DNA of 64,000 nucleotides from Marsupella aquatica. Its lineage: Eukaryota > Marchantiophyta. The stretch is taken from assembly GCA_973895155.1 (NCBI GenBank), contig OZ316897.1, forward strand, positions 8,742,001-8,806,000, given 5' to 3'. Both the position numbers and the translations under genes were made by a program. Position 1 is the first letter of the stretch. Every line of letters starts with the position of its first letter. Below are positions 1-11,075 of the stretch, piece after piece. Under the pieces are notes generated by a model, which saw nothing but the letters and a program-made list of their open reading frames with translations, was not told where the DNA came from and did not search any database.

Positions 1-214
1 GGAGAGAAAGAGGGAGCTGCGAACGGAAAAATCGGCGATTTGTTTTCTCACGGGTGTCGCGTCGTCCACGTCTCACGATTGAATCCGCTAGTTCGTTCGT
101 GAATCCGAGGAGGATTTAAGTCCGGGCCAGGAAGGGCGTTTAGTCTCGCTTCGTTGCTGCAGTCACCGTAGCTTGAGAGATTGAAGCCGATAGAGCTCGT
201 GCGCCGAGAAAAGA

Positions 215-922
215 ATGGCCGCTTGTGGGATTTCTGCTGTATCGAGTTTGGCTGTATGTTGTGGCAGTGACAGAGGAAGAGCCCCAATTAAAATGCAGGG
301 AGGAGGTGGAGCCGGAGGAGGAGTGGGAGCTTTTCGCACAATTGCCTCGAAATCCTCGTTTTCCGTTCTGTTTTCATCGTATTTTACAGAAACGCGCGTG
401 CGCTCCGGCCGAAGAGGAGGAGCAGGACGGAGAGTTTTCGCCAGGCAGGGTGTCGAGTCCGCCAAGGAAGACGTTGGCCTTCTCTACCCTAAAATATCAT
501 CGCCAAGTAGTTCCCGCGAGTTCGAATTGTTCCAAGCTCAGCGATGGAGTGACCCCGGCAGAAACAAGCTCGCAAAGCTAAACGACGATAGCGGCCGGTC
601 GGCCAGAGAAGCGTTGGCCAACAGAGGAGAAATCACGGAGGTTGACATGGACAGACTTGTCGAAGCGCTGCTGCAAGAGGAGGGCCAATCTGCAGAAGAC
701 TACCGACGACGAGCGATCTTTTTCAATTTAATTGCGGAGTTCTTCCGCCAAGGAAAGACCTACAGCACCGAAAAGGATGAAGCCTGGACTTCGATGCAGA
801 TGTTGGTGGACTCAATTTTAGCCGAAGACGGTCGCTCTCCGACTGATTACAACGCGAGGGCGCAATTTTTCGCCAAGTCCGCCGAGGTTTTTCCCTTCAA
901 CGCAGAGGTTGGGCAAATTTAG
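215..922 (+). CDS. Unknown protein, possibly organelle-targeted, with an internal repeat (235 aa)
   Basis: The open frame runs from ATG 215 to TAG 920-922 in one exon. I do not recognise the family. The first ~80 residues are rich in Ser, Ala, Gly and Arg with almost no acidic residues, as expected of a plastid or mitochondrial transit peptide; that is inference. The C-terminal half is more acidic and charged. It contains two copies of a ~35-residue module, at about residues 145-179 and 194-225, sharing the pattern M-x2-LV-x2-[LI]L-x-E-[DE]-G-x-S-x2-DY-x2-RA-x-FF-x3-AE-x-F. The pattern suggests paired helices. The Kozak context is acceptable (AAGAATGG) and the preceding 214 bp is a plausible leader. 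A second frame overlaps from 225 but ends early and lacks this organisation. The gene may have further exons that I cannot see. Confidence 0.6.
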   Translation: MAACGISAVSSLAVCCGSDRGRAPIKMQGGGGAGGGVGAFRTIASKSSFSVLFSSYFTETRVRSGRRGGAGRRVFARQGVESAKEDVGLLYPKISSPSSSREFELFQAQRWSDPGRNKLAKLNDDSGRSAREALANRGEITEVDMDRLVEALLQEEGQSAEDYRRRAIFFNLIAEFFRQGKTYSTEKDEAWTSMQMLVDSILAEDGRSPTDYNARAQFFAKSAEVFPFNAEVGQI

Positions 923-2269
923 AGAAGGCAAAATTATTCAATATTTCGTCCGAGTTTTTGTGCTTCCCCATTCAAGCATGGAGCTTAGCCAAATCTATAG
1001 GTTAAAGCTCATGGGTGCACTTTTTCTCTCAAGTCCTCCAGTTCAACTCGGAGTTAGGTGAATCTAGAGAATTTGCCTTTCAGCTCGTGGAGAATATCAA
1101 GACCGCCGTTAGAACATCCATTTTTTTCTAGGCACAATTGCAGGCGGGAAAATCTTCATCATTCATGTAATTTAAACGTAAATCAAGGCGTTTTGTGTCG
1201 CTGTAGAGAACAGAGGGTTCAGAGTAATCAGCGTTTTGCTACTTGATGTCGGAAGTTGCCTGATGGACGTTTCCTATAACGGAAACACTTCTTTGCCATT
1301 GTAACATTCTTCTTGTAAATCTTCCGTAGTAATTCCCCCCATCCTCCACTCTGTAGCGCAACAGCAGGTCGTAATGTGCTCGCATGCTGGAAGGAGGTGT
1401 GGAAGATGCGAAAGCCGTTGTACATTCTATCCATATGGGGAGCTAAGAGTATCGATTTAGCATGTTCTATTTGACATTGTGTCACACTTGAGAGTTTGTG
1501 GTCCAAGTTACGAAACTTGTGGATCCTTTGGAATGATTCCTAACTGCTTTTTGTTTCCTTGGTTGGATGGAATTCGGATATCACACTCCACCATTTCATC
1601 CCATGCAACTAGAGTCAACTATCGTGCATGTCCTGCACAATTTCGGATTTTTCCTGTCCCTTCCCACGTGAATTTCAGCGTTGGGGTATTATTGTGCTCC
1701 AAGGAAGAATCTGTCTAAGTTTGCTGGCCTTATATGTTGACTTATATAACTCCGGTTCTTCCTCTGCTCTTACATTTCCGCTTTTCGCGTCTGTGATGCT
1801 GTCTCCCCCTCCTCGCCGTTATGAAGTTTTGTGTTGTGCTTCTGTTGCACTGGTTAGCTTAAATTAAAATTTTAGACTGTGAAAAATATAGATAAGTTCG
1901 TGTCCTCACGTTGCAAGTGTAGGGAGGCGATCATTTGTATGAAAGCCTCAATTTCATGGTGGAGCCACGAAATTCATTTTGCCAACAATGGTTGAAGGTC
2001 GTTTCTGTCCCCAGTTCAATTGCTTGTTCTCCGTGGTAGGATTCACGTGAGCACGATGACGCAACCAACGTCACTGTCAGTTAATAGTGTGAAGATTCTC
2101 TGGTGTGATGACCTCTGCAATTTCGACTTCATGGTCCGTGTTGACGAACACTGCCGCAAGATGTTGCTCCATTCGTACGCCAGAGAAGGAAAGAATCATG
2201 CGGGATAGAGAACTGATAGAAGTAATTGCTTTCTTGTGACCTCGTCCCAGGTGAATGAAGATCCATCTC
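923..2269. other. Non-coding stretch downstream of the first gene
   Basis: No open frame here has recognisable domains or a plausible splice model. The first several hundred bases are probably the 3' untranslated and flanking region of the upstream gene. I see no repeat or RNA gene. Confidence 0.4.
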
Positions 2270-2689
2270 AGATCTGGAGGTGGCTGAATTGACAGACGTA
2301 AACCGATTCAGCTACTACAGACTGACGTAAATCGATTCAGTCCTGGAGGTGGCTGACTGGGCTGAGATGGCATGTGGATAGTCTTGCAGATGCGCACCTA
2401 GCTGCGAGTAGTTCAGCTGCAAAGGTGACTGAATTGATCGAACTGGTGAGACTGGTGAGACTCAGATTGGGGAGAGTCGAAGGAATTGAGGTGTGGGCAC
2501 TGCCATCCTCGAGGTCTTTCTTCAGTTAGACCTCCAACTCAAAGATTCAAACTGTTTGCAGGCAATCCCGAGGGAAAGCGGTAACTTGGAAAGGTCTTGA
2601 GTTGTGGGTCCAGTTCTTCAACAGTTGATGTCGAGCGCCTCTATGGGCCCGGTGCTTAGAGAACATTGATGCCTTTTGAGTTCTTGTTG

Positions 2690-2945
2690 GGTCCACACAG
2701 GATGATGACCTTTTCGGGAATCTCGACTATGGAGCTTTGTACCGATGTGCAAGGCACCTCCACAATGCAGGACAACGAGACAACGAGAGTGTGGAGCTTT
2801 GTACAGAAGGTGCGAGGTACCTCCACAATGCAGGACGACGAGAGTGTCGAGCTTTGTCTTGATGTGTGAGAAAGCCTCCAGAACAGGACAGTAATGAGCT
2901 TTGAGCAGAAAGCCTCTAGAACAGGACAGTAATGAGCTTTGAGCT
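2690..2945. repeat. Short tandem repeats (about 60 bp and 37 bp units)
   Basis: Two to three copies of a ~60-bp unit containing GTGGAGCTTTGTAC and CCTCCACAATGCAGGAC lie at about 2725-2865. They are followed by two copies of a ~37-bp unit containing AGAACAGGACAGTAATGAG at about 2875-2945. Short frames cross these units on both strands, but only because the repeats lack stops. A small related duplication (GACGTAAA-CGATTCAG) sits at about 2290-2345. Confidence 0.6.
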
Positions 2946-2994
2946 CCTTCTTTGGGCCCACAGGGAATGGTGACCAGTGTATTTTCTAACGTTT

Positions 2995-3600
2995 TAATTT
3001 CCTTGAGAGAGTGGCGAATATGGATTTACTTGATGGGACCCCAAAATGAACGTGTTACCTGATAGGACCCCTGGATTTAATTTCCTTGACACAGTGGCAA
3101 ATATGGATTTGCGTGATGGGACCCCAAAATGAACGTGTTACCTGATGGGACCCTGAATGATCCAGATTCAGACCGTTGATTGACCTTGACTTAACATACC
3201 CAAAACTTCAGAAATCCTAACATACCCAAAACTTAGGGGGTCCCTGATAGGACCCCTGAATGATCCAGATTCAGACCCTTGATTGACCTTGACTCAACAT
3301 ACACAAACCTTCAGGGATCCGAACATACCCAAAACTTAGGGGGTTCCTGATAGGACTCCTGAATGTTCCAGATTCCTACCCTTGATTGACCTTGACTCAA
3401 CATATCCAAAACTTCAGGGGTACTAACATACCCAAAACTTGGGGGATCCTATCAAGTAATGCAATTCATTTTGGGGTCCCATCAAGCAAATCATTCTATC
3501 AGCCTCTCTGAAGGAGAAGATGTAAGGAGCATTGGGGTCCCATCAAGCAAATCCCTCTATTAACCTCTGTGAAGGAGAAGGTGCAAGGGACATTTGATAT
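2995..3600. repeat. Interspersed repeat with three ~103-bp tandem units
   Basis: Units beginning TGAATGATCCAGATTC (or TGAATGTTCCAGATTC) start at about 3154, 3257 and 3360. Each contains TTGATTGACCTTGACT and CATACCCAAAACTT. They are bracketed by paired phrases such as GATGGGACCCCAAAATGAA and the opposite-sense TCATTTTGGGGTCCCATCAAG. The same TACTTGATGG...CCAAAATG phrase recurs at about 25430 and 31240, so this looks like a dispersed, non-coding element family, possibly MITE-like. Exact termini could not be fixed. Confidence 0.5.
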
Positions 3601-4700
3601 CTGTTCTTCCTGAATTGTTAACTCTCCCTAGATTTACTGATGACAGTAAGCTATCTGTTCTTCCTGAATTGTTACATCTCCCTAGATTTACTGGTAAGAT
3701 TCCAGCAAATGGGATCTGTTACTAGGTGGGGAACTGGCTAATGGTACACAAATCATCTAGCCAATTTTTGCCAATAGGGGTGTTGTTTTTTGGGGGAGGT
3801 GGAATCTGACAACACTTAGCAACTAACAAAGACCCTCATGGTGACCCTTTCTCAAACATTGAGTTTGTGGACCTTTGTAATGATGAGCCTAAGGGCTGTC
3901 TTGCATGTGCAAGAGTCCTGAAAAAAGCGATCCTTAGCAGCCCACCAATGTCGGCAAAAAGTGTGTTGACAGGATCTAAATACAATCAAGAAGAGCGTGC
4001 ATGTGCCGTGCTTACTCAATCGCATTTACTTCTTTGTCTTTGGCACCGCAAATTGTACAGGGCAGGATCCGCTGCGGTTTTGTTTTATTCGCAGTTCAAT
4101 GTTTGGGACCTCAAGGGCCGGAAAATTTCCGGCCCTTGCCCTTGCATATCCTCTAAAGCTGCCGTCACGACTGCCGGCCTGTCGCTGCATTTACAAATGC
4201 CACGGGTTCAGTTTAGGGCCGGAACACAAAGGACTTGTCACATGCAAGACGGCCCTAAATGCCCGTTATTCAATTGTTAATAGAAACTATCACAATAAAT
4301 ATCTAGCATGATTATCATTTTCACGAACACAATGTTCCATCTTCTTTGCATCCACATAAATTTGGGTGAGGCCCATAGAGTTACTTGAGGCTTCACTCTA
4401 CAAGCCTAGACCCCAACTTAAGCTTCTCACCATAATTAGCTATATAGACTAGCCTGATTACCAGTGCTTTAAACATAAATAGAGATGAAGATTTTAATTT
4501 TTTTTGCAAAACAATACTCTTGTTCATCATTGCCTCCATTCCTCTCTTTTTCCACCCTCACTCCTATTTGTCTTCTTGAGAGAAATTCTTAGTTTTGTCC
4601 TTAGTTAGAGTCAATTTTGTTAATCTTTGCTCCCATCCCTTTTCAGTTTTGTCCACCTTCACTTTTCAGTTTCACCCCATAATCGAGAGTTACTTTCTAG
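3601..4700. other. Intergenic, no gene supported
   Basis: A short direct duplication containing CTGTTCTTCCTGAATTGTTA lies at about 3600-3690. A frame at 3867-4280 has no recognisable domain or splice context and is not called. The rest is AT-rich with no clear feature. Confidence 0.4.
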
Positions 4701-4734
4701 AGGCTTCATTCTAGACAGTAGCTCTTGAAAATAG

Positions 4735-4960
4735 CTTTGCATTGCCCTTTATTAGTAAGATGGGTAGGGTACTCTCCTAATACAAGAAGTCTGGATTTGA
4801 AAACTCATCTATTGTTGCCTGTTGAGTCCAGCCATTTAGTGTTGTCCACCTGCTCCCTTGTTGACCTTATTGAGAAGGTGAAAAGGGTGTATGTTAGGGT
4901 CTTGCCCTTTGTTGTGTGACATTGGACATGGCAGATACCTTCACATTTCCTAACTGCTAC
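4735..4960 (+). mobile_element. Possible tRNA-derived SINE remnant
   Basis: At about 4752-4810 the sequence has the look of a tRNA-like RNA polymerase III promoter head. An A-box-like AGTAAGATGGGTAGGG is followed, at tRNA-like spacing, by a B-box-like GGATTTGAAAAC. No intact tRNA fold is evident. The 3' end was not located and no target-site duplication was identified, so this is tentative. Confidence 0.3.
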
Positions 4961-5236
4961 CTAATGTGTGTGGATCCATATAAGTGGAATATTCATTCAA
5001 TATTAGTTGTTCCAGCGAGTGAGGCCCAAGACTAGAAGTCTTCATTGTGACATGTGAATCCACATAGTGGAGAATTTGCTCCACATTAGTTGTTCAATTG
5101 TGTATGCCCACATGAGTGGCCAGCAATAATAGCCTAGCAGTGGTGGTCTTCATTGTGACAAGTAACCTTCCAAGTAGATTAACTTTTGCACAAACCCCTT
5201 TGCACACAAAATGCTTGACAATAGGTAAATTTGGTG

Positions 5237-5455
5237 TAACTCTCTTATATTGAAGCCGACAGGGCTACACCATGATCTAAGAGTGGCGCGTGATGGGTAC
5301 CATCTAATAGTGGGACCCAAGGGCTTGTAGTAAATGAATCTCCCCAGATAACTCTCTTATCACCAATGGAAGCCTGCAGGGTACATCATCTAAGAGTGGG
5401 ACCCAAGGGGTAGTAATAAATGAGTTTGGTGGTGGGATTCCTAAGCTTGCACATA
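5237..5455. repeat. Host repeat flanking the MULE, left side
   Basis: Imperfect tandem units share AACTCTCTTAT, ATCTAAGAGTGG and GTGGGACCCAAGGG. They run into a phrase containing AATAAATGAG, GGTGGTGGGATTC and GCACATATAAGATTCC. The last phrase recurs on the far side of the MULE (about 16275-16322), so the transposon landed in repeated DNA. Confidence 0.6.
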
Positions 5456-5464
5456 TAAGATTCC
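5456..5464. repeat. 9-bp target-site duplication, left (TAAGATTCC)
   Basis: TAAGATTCC directly abuts the left terminal inverted repeat and is repeated exactly at 16188-16196 abutting the right one. A 9-bp duplication is characteristic of Mutator-superfamily insertion. Confidence 0.92.
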
Positions 5465-5555
5465 GAGAGATATACTTAGTGGACCTCCAAATGCAACTTT
5501 CTCTCTTAATGGACCAAAAGTTTCCCACGCCCTCCCAGTGGACCTCCGGGCCCAC
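5465..5555 (+). repeat. MULE terminal inverted repeat, left (about 91 bp)
   Basis: It starts GAGAGATATACTTAGTGGAC and ends in GGGCCCAC. Against the reverse complement of 16068-16187 the first 73 bp are identical. One G/A difference follows, and the left copy then lacks 29 bp that lie between two CTCCCAATGGACC-like direct repeats in the right copy. Confidence 0.92.
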
Positions 5556-6543
5556 CAGAGGTACTATTTCGTGTGATATGTTCTTCTAACACATTGTGCA
5601 GTTCTTATAACGTGAGATTGTCACTGTAAAACGCAGCATGTTCTACTGTTCTTCAGTGTCCGACCGCGTTGCCGAATGCGGTCGACTACGATCGCAGTTC
5701 CGAGTGAATCAATGTATCCCGCAATGTAGACATTGACAACAATGCGTACAAACATGAACCGTGATGTCAAACAAACCTTATGTTGTGCGGTCGCATGATG
5801 AAATAGAGCCTCATAGTTAGATCATGTATACATTGACATAACTGTATACAATGACCACAATGTTGGATGAACCAAGCATAGTGCAACCACAACATATACA
5901 AAGCGGTGTAGACATTTATAGCCATGTATAAAAAAATGTATTAGATTATATATAGTTAAACAAATTAGGGTTTGGAGTAACCGTTGGCTTAGGCGCGGAA
6001 AAGCTAAACATGCTTATATCTTGAATAGAATACAGGGTGGATAATGTTTTCAGAGGATGACCCGCCAAATCACTGACATGTTACAGAACTTTTGCACGTT
6101 CTTGTCATTTCACACGACACTTTTTTTGTGCACATGCTTTGCGCGTGAGCTCGCACGGCAGGGTTGTGAGTGTTTCCACTCCCCTAATGTGTACAGTACG
6201 CTTAGAGGGACAGTGTCAGGCATGGAGGACAATGACTCAATGCATTTGTGGACCAGAGGTGATGTTTGGGAAGTCAATGTCCCCTATCATGAGAGGGCAC
6301 GAACGCAAGACACACAAGAATGTCAGAGGGCTCGAAAGAATGTTGAGAACCCCCCGAGGATATTGGATGGCAGAACTGCTGAAGAAGGTGCCATCAGATT
6401 GTCTGGACGTTTCTTATTTTCATACAATGTGTGTCAGTCCAATGTGATTTGAAAGTATGACACCGTTTGAGTTCCCATCCGGGCATGCATGTAGCTTCCG
6501 CACATGAACATTGATGTCATTGTATACATATTAACGTGATGAC
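5556..6543. promoter_or_regulatory. MULE subterminal region and presumed transposase promoter
   Basis: This stretch holds repeated short motifs resembling TGTATACATTGACAT (for example near 5825-5855 and 6520-6530). It also has AT-rich TATA-like sequence near 5930-5965 (TTATATATAG). Such subterminal repeats are typical transposase-binding or promoter regions; that role is inferred. Two overlapping short frames (6057-6452 and 6139-6447) could hide an upstream exon, but I found no supporting homology. Confidence 0.4.
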
Positions 6544-9500
6544 ATGTCTTCCTCTGTTACAGTGGCAACAGAGGCTGCTCGAATCAAGTTGGGAGAGCAC
6601 TTCAATAGCTTTGAAGAGTTTGATCGGTGCCTAGATTCTCTGGCTGTGATGAATGGTCGAGCCATGTCCAGATACAAGACGTTTGCAAATCGATGTATTC
6701 GTGTATGCAGGTTTGGAAAGATTGCTAGATCGAAACAGGTAGTCGATGATGAGGCAGCTTGTGATGACCAAGGTGACAATGACAGCATTCGTTCACATGC
6801 TACGGAGGAACCAAACCAGTGGCAGCTTCAATTTGAGGAAGAGGATGAAGAGTTAGAAGGTGAGCATGAGTTTCATAGCAGATATGGCCATTGGAGTGGA
6901 AGACGATCGAAAGGACCAAGGTCTCAGACATTGCAGCAAACTACACAACAAGAGAATCGATATCGCAGTCAAGCAGAGGTGTGTGCTGCCGCTGCCACTG
7001 CCACCAATGCCACACCTTTTTTTATTTTGGGACATCCTACAATCACTTGCTGAAATTCTTGGTGTGTACAATCATGGGGTTTTGCAGATTGAAGATCGTC
7101 AATTTCATAATGCCATTAATCAGATCACTCTTGCTCGTCAGCAACCTCGTGCACCGCTTTCAGCCATTCAAGCGAACACCATGCAGACAAATGTGTCATT
7201 GTCACAATCCGTGCACCAAAATGCACTTATATCTGTACAACAAACTGTGCACATAAATACTGTTTTGTCTACACAAGGAAGAGTTGTGCACAACAGACCA
7301 AAGTCCATAGTCCAACACACTAGCGTTTGGTTACCTGGTTCGCAACACCCACGTAAACCTGGTCAACAGAAAACTAGGAAGCCATCTGCAAGTGGAGCTT
7401 GTGGACAGTTGTCCAGATCTAAGCCCTCTCAACCAGGACCAGAAGACTTGCTTTACTCAGAGGATGAATGTTCTTTCAGAGTACGTTGCAGTAGAGTGAA
7501 GGGTGGGGGTCATATTATCACTGTATGTGAACTAACACATACTTGTGCTGCTCACATTCACAAGTGGAGAGCTCCTACTCACAAGTCTGCATGGTTGGGG
7601 GTAACATTGGCTCCAAGAATCATCAGAAATCTGAAAATGCCTGTGAAGGAATTGCTGTCTGGTTTCCAAGGTGACTACAAGCGAGGAAGTAACTACCAGC
7701 AAATGTGGCGGGGCAAAGATCTTGTAGGGCATTGGACCGCTGGCTCACAGAAATCATCTTTTCAGATGATCCCAACATTGATTGACAGGATTCGGGAGAC
7801 AGACCCTGGCTGTGTTGCACATTGGTGCACTATGGAGGACTCCACCATTTTTTGCAGAGCATTCATATGTCCATCTGCCACCAGGAAAGCACTTAACTAT
7901 ACTCAGCCGATGGTTAGTTTAGATGCTTGTCACACCAAGAATAGAAAATATCCAACTCAACTATTTTTAGCTACATGCCTGGATGGGAACTCAAACGGTG
8001 TCATACTTTGCTATGGAGTAGCACCAGTTGAAAACACAGAGAACTGGCTTTGGTTTCTAAAATTAATGGACAGAGCTGTATATGGCATTGGTAGTCAAGA
8101 CATTGTCATCATGTCAGATCGTCAAAAGGGTCTCACTGCTGCTGTAAGTCAGATTTGGCCAGGTAACACCCTTCCACACTTAGATTGCTTAATTCTGTCA
8201 AATTTGAGAGTTATGATGATACTGTGCTAACTGGAGTACAAAATCTAATTTATTATTTTTGGACAGTAGGAAAGATCCATGCACAGTGCGCAAATCATTT
8301 GAGGGCAAACGTGAAGACCAGGCATGGTAGAACAGCAAGTGAATTCTTCTACGGATGTGTCTATGCCAATGATGTGCACCAGTAAGTAAATACACTCACT
8401 AGGACCAATATGAAAGCAATTTGTCTATATATTCAGACATTGTGCTTGATGTATTCTATATATTTTGACATTGTGCTTGATGTATTCTGTCTCTGTAAAC
8501 ATTGTCACTCATGTATTCTGTCTCTTTCAATTCAGATATGAGTCTGTGCTAGATCAACTGTCTGGTTCATTGATAGCCGGCAAGGGAGTTCATGCAGCAC
8601 ATTACATCCGCGGTCTGGATGTGAAATGTTATGCCAGGCATGCATTCCCACTCCCTCGCATGGGTAAGGTCACAAGTAATCCAGCCGAGCAAGCAAATTC
8701 TGGATTATTACCATTCCGTCTGCTAGCACCTGGAAAGTTGTTGGTGGCTCTTTGGGTGTACATTCAACAAAAGTTTAAAGACAGGAGAATAGAGGTTGCA
8801 TGCAGACAAGAACCACTGTCAAAACCAGCACAACTACGATACAATACCAACTTGCAGAACTTCCAACAATTCCAGGTGCAAATTGGCTCTTTCTTTTCCT
8901 TTTGTAACGAACATTTTGACCACATGTGGAGGATGGATTGTCTCACGCTTCATATTTCATATTGTCATGCTACAGGTATTCAGTGATGGTCAATCCAGTG
9001 CCAAAATTCAGACTACAACAGGGAGTGAGGAGTATCTTGTCACTTTGTCACCAAAACCAAAGTGCACTTGCATGGAGCTGCAGGAGATGGTTTGGCCATG
9101 CCAACATATGCTGGTATGGGATGATGAAACAGGAAAGAATCCGGCTAGGCATTTTCATAAATGCTGGCGGACACAGTCTTTGGTTTTACTTTATGATGGT
9201 GTATTACCTAGCTTTGTTTCCACTCACCTTCCATTGAGCTTAAGTTGTCATGCTCCAGAGCCTGCTATAGTGAATGGGCGACATCGAATGGTAAGAATTC
9301 ATGGGGAAACTCGTTCCAGGGCTTTAGGGAATGGGGAGGACCTCCATCTTGATCCAACAGGAAGGCTGTGTCTCAGATATCCAATGGATGATGACAATGA
9401 GAGAGGCATTCCATTTCCAGGTGCAAACTCTGCGAGTGGCCTCCCAATGGTTGAGATCCTACCTAAGAAAAGGAAGCGGGGTAATGTAAAGTGTACGTGC

Positions 9501-9891
9501 AGCAGGTGCGGAAAGGTTGGCCACAACAAACGATCTTGCAAAGAAGTTTCAGTTGCCCAAGCAACTGAAGATGATGAGCAGGTACCAAATGTTATAATGT
9601 TGCAAGACAGAGATGGTCCATATAAAAGTCCTAGTTTCATAAGAATTTGTTTACTTATTCTAGTGTTATTGTAATGCGCAGGTGGAAGGGGAAGAGCATG
9701 ACAATGTGAACAATGCTGGAGAAAGTGAGTGGCTTGTCACCGTTGGAGCACCAACAATAGGCAGTGGTACTATGCCTTCCAATCCACGCATTCAAAACTC
9801 CCTGGATTATGAGTGGGCGCGGCACATCACTGAACTTGCTGATAATTGCCCTTATTTTGGGCTACCTCATGAAGTAGATATCACAGAATAG
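6544..9891 (+). CDS. MULE transposase, six exons, 925 aa
   Basis: Exons: 6544-6978, 7088-8162, 8270-8381, 8536-8875, 8976-9581 and 9682-9891. All introns are GT-AG, 100-154 bp, and every junction is in phase. The N-terminal ~100 residues are charged and may bind DNA. The MULE catalytic core is clear: SLDACH supplies the first Asp (about residue 424), IMSDRQKG the second (about 489). Next comes the Cys/His motif HAQCANHL, then TSNPAEQAN, whose Glu (about 592) is the candidate third catalytic residue. A SWIM zinc finger, CxC-x10-CxH, occupies residues 684-699. A CCHC knuckle (C829, C832, H837, C842) follows. The enzyme would cut and join the element's ends in the nucleus. The start is the first ATG of the open frame; an acceptor-like TTACAG at 6556-6561 leaves open a further 5' exon. 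No stop or frameshift was seen. Confidence 0.88.
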
Positions 9892-10128
9892 ACATATACA
9901 TCACAGTCTACTATTCACTATATTGGGAAGTTAGATGGTAGTAGGGCACATTTGTGCATGGACCTAAACACTACCTTGAATGAGTTCAAATTGTTACAAA
10001 GTGGATGTTGTATTCCATTCAATGAGGAGTGAAGCCTTTTATTTGCATTTGTTAGGTCTGAGTACGCCTTCCATGGTGCATGTGTTGTATGATTATTAAA
10101 GTGTTGAATATGACATGCTTTTTTCCAT

Positions 10129-10890
10129 TTAGGCCCGACTGTCTTTGTAAAGTTCAAGTGAATGATTTTTTTTGTAACTGTGAATTATGAATACAACGTG
10201 AAAAGTGTATACATGAAAAAGGTATTTCTATGTTGAAACTCCATAGGTTTTGTCCATTTGGGCAGGCTTCGGCGGAGGCCGTGTTCGTAAAGTCGGAGGG
10301 CTAGGGACAATTTTTTTCCAAGTGTGAAATCTGAATACAATGTCCAAAGTGTATACATGAAAAATGTATTTCTATGTTGAGACTCCATAGGTTTTGTCCA
10401 TTTGGGCAGGCTTCGGCGGAGGCCGTGTTCGGAAAGTCGGAGGGACAATTTTTATTTCCAAGTGTGAAATATGAATACAATGTCCAAAGTGTATACATGA
10501 AAAATGTATTTCTATATTGAGACTCCATAGGTTTTGTCCATTTGGGCAGGCATCGGCGGAGGGCGTGTTCGTAAAGTCGGAGGGACAATTTTTTGCTTCC
10601 AAGTGTGAAATCTGAATACAATGTCCAAAGTGTGTACATGAAATATGTATTTCTATGTTGAGACTCCATAGGTTTTGTCCATTTGGGCAGGCTTCGGCGG
10701 AGGGCGTGTTCGTAAAGTCGGAGGGACATTTTTTTTCCAAGTGTGAAATCTGAATACATCGTCCAGATCGTATACATGAAAAAGGGTTTTCTGTGTTCAA
10801 ATTCCGTAGTTTTTGTCCATTTGGGCGCCTTAGTCAGTGGGAAGGATTCGACAGTGGGGCGTCTTCGTCGTAAAGTCAGAGAAAATGTGA
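10129..10890. repeat. ~140-bp minisatellite inside the MULE
   Basis: Copies keyed on TTTTGTCCATTTGGGCAGGC start their TCCATTTGGGC phrase at about 10253, 10397, 10537, 10678 and 10816, giving periods of 144, 140, 141 and 138 bp. A degenerate first copy lies near 10129. Each unit contains GTGTATACATGAAAAA and GTGTTCGTAAAGTCGGAGGG. It sits exactly between the convergent 3' ends of the transposase and the accessory gene, so it may serve as a shared termination or spacer region (inference). Two different minus-strand frames remain open through it only because the unit lacks stops. Confidence 0.85.
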
Positions 10891-11075
10891 ATACAACATA
10901 CATATTGTATCCCAGACACAGATCTACTATGACCATTTTTGGAACAGATCATGTCATATAGTCTTCAAAGAGAGCAAGAAATGCAGGAACATTTCATATT
11001 TATTATCATGAACACATTGGTGACAAAACAGGGCTAGGTACCCTAGACTATCCCTCAGATATTGCTAATTGTACC

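Noticed and set aside
3867-4280. 137-codon plus-strand frame
   Set aside because: No domain, low-complexity flanks and an equally long overlapping frame at 3997-4311.
5237-5464. Repeats at 5.3 kb and 16.2 kb as longer MULE ends
   Set aside because: Outside the TSD the two flanks are in direct, not inverted, orientation, so they are host repeat and not TIR.
6057-6452. Possible upstream exon or gene in the MULE
   Set aside because: Two overlapping frames compete, neither shows homology, and no phase-consistent donor to the transposase exon could be chosen with confidence.
10301-10936. 211-codon minus-strand frame over the minisatellite
   Set aside because: The unit length (~140 bp) is not a multiple of three and two different frames are open. 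The frame reflects a stop-poor repeat, not a gene.
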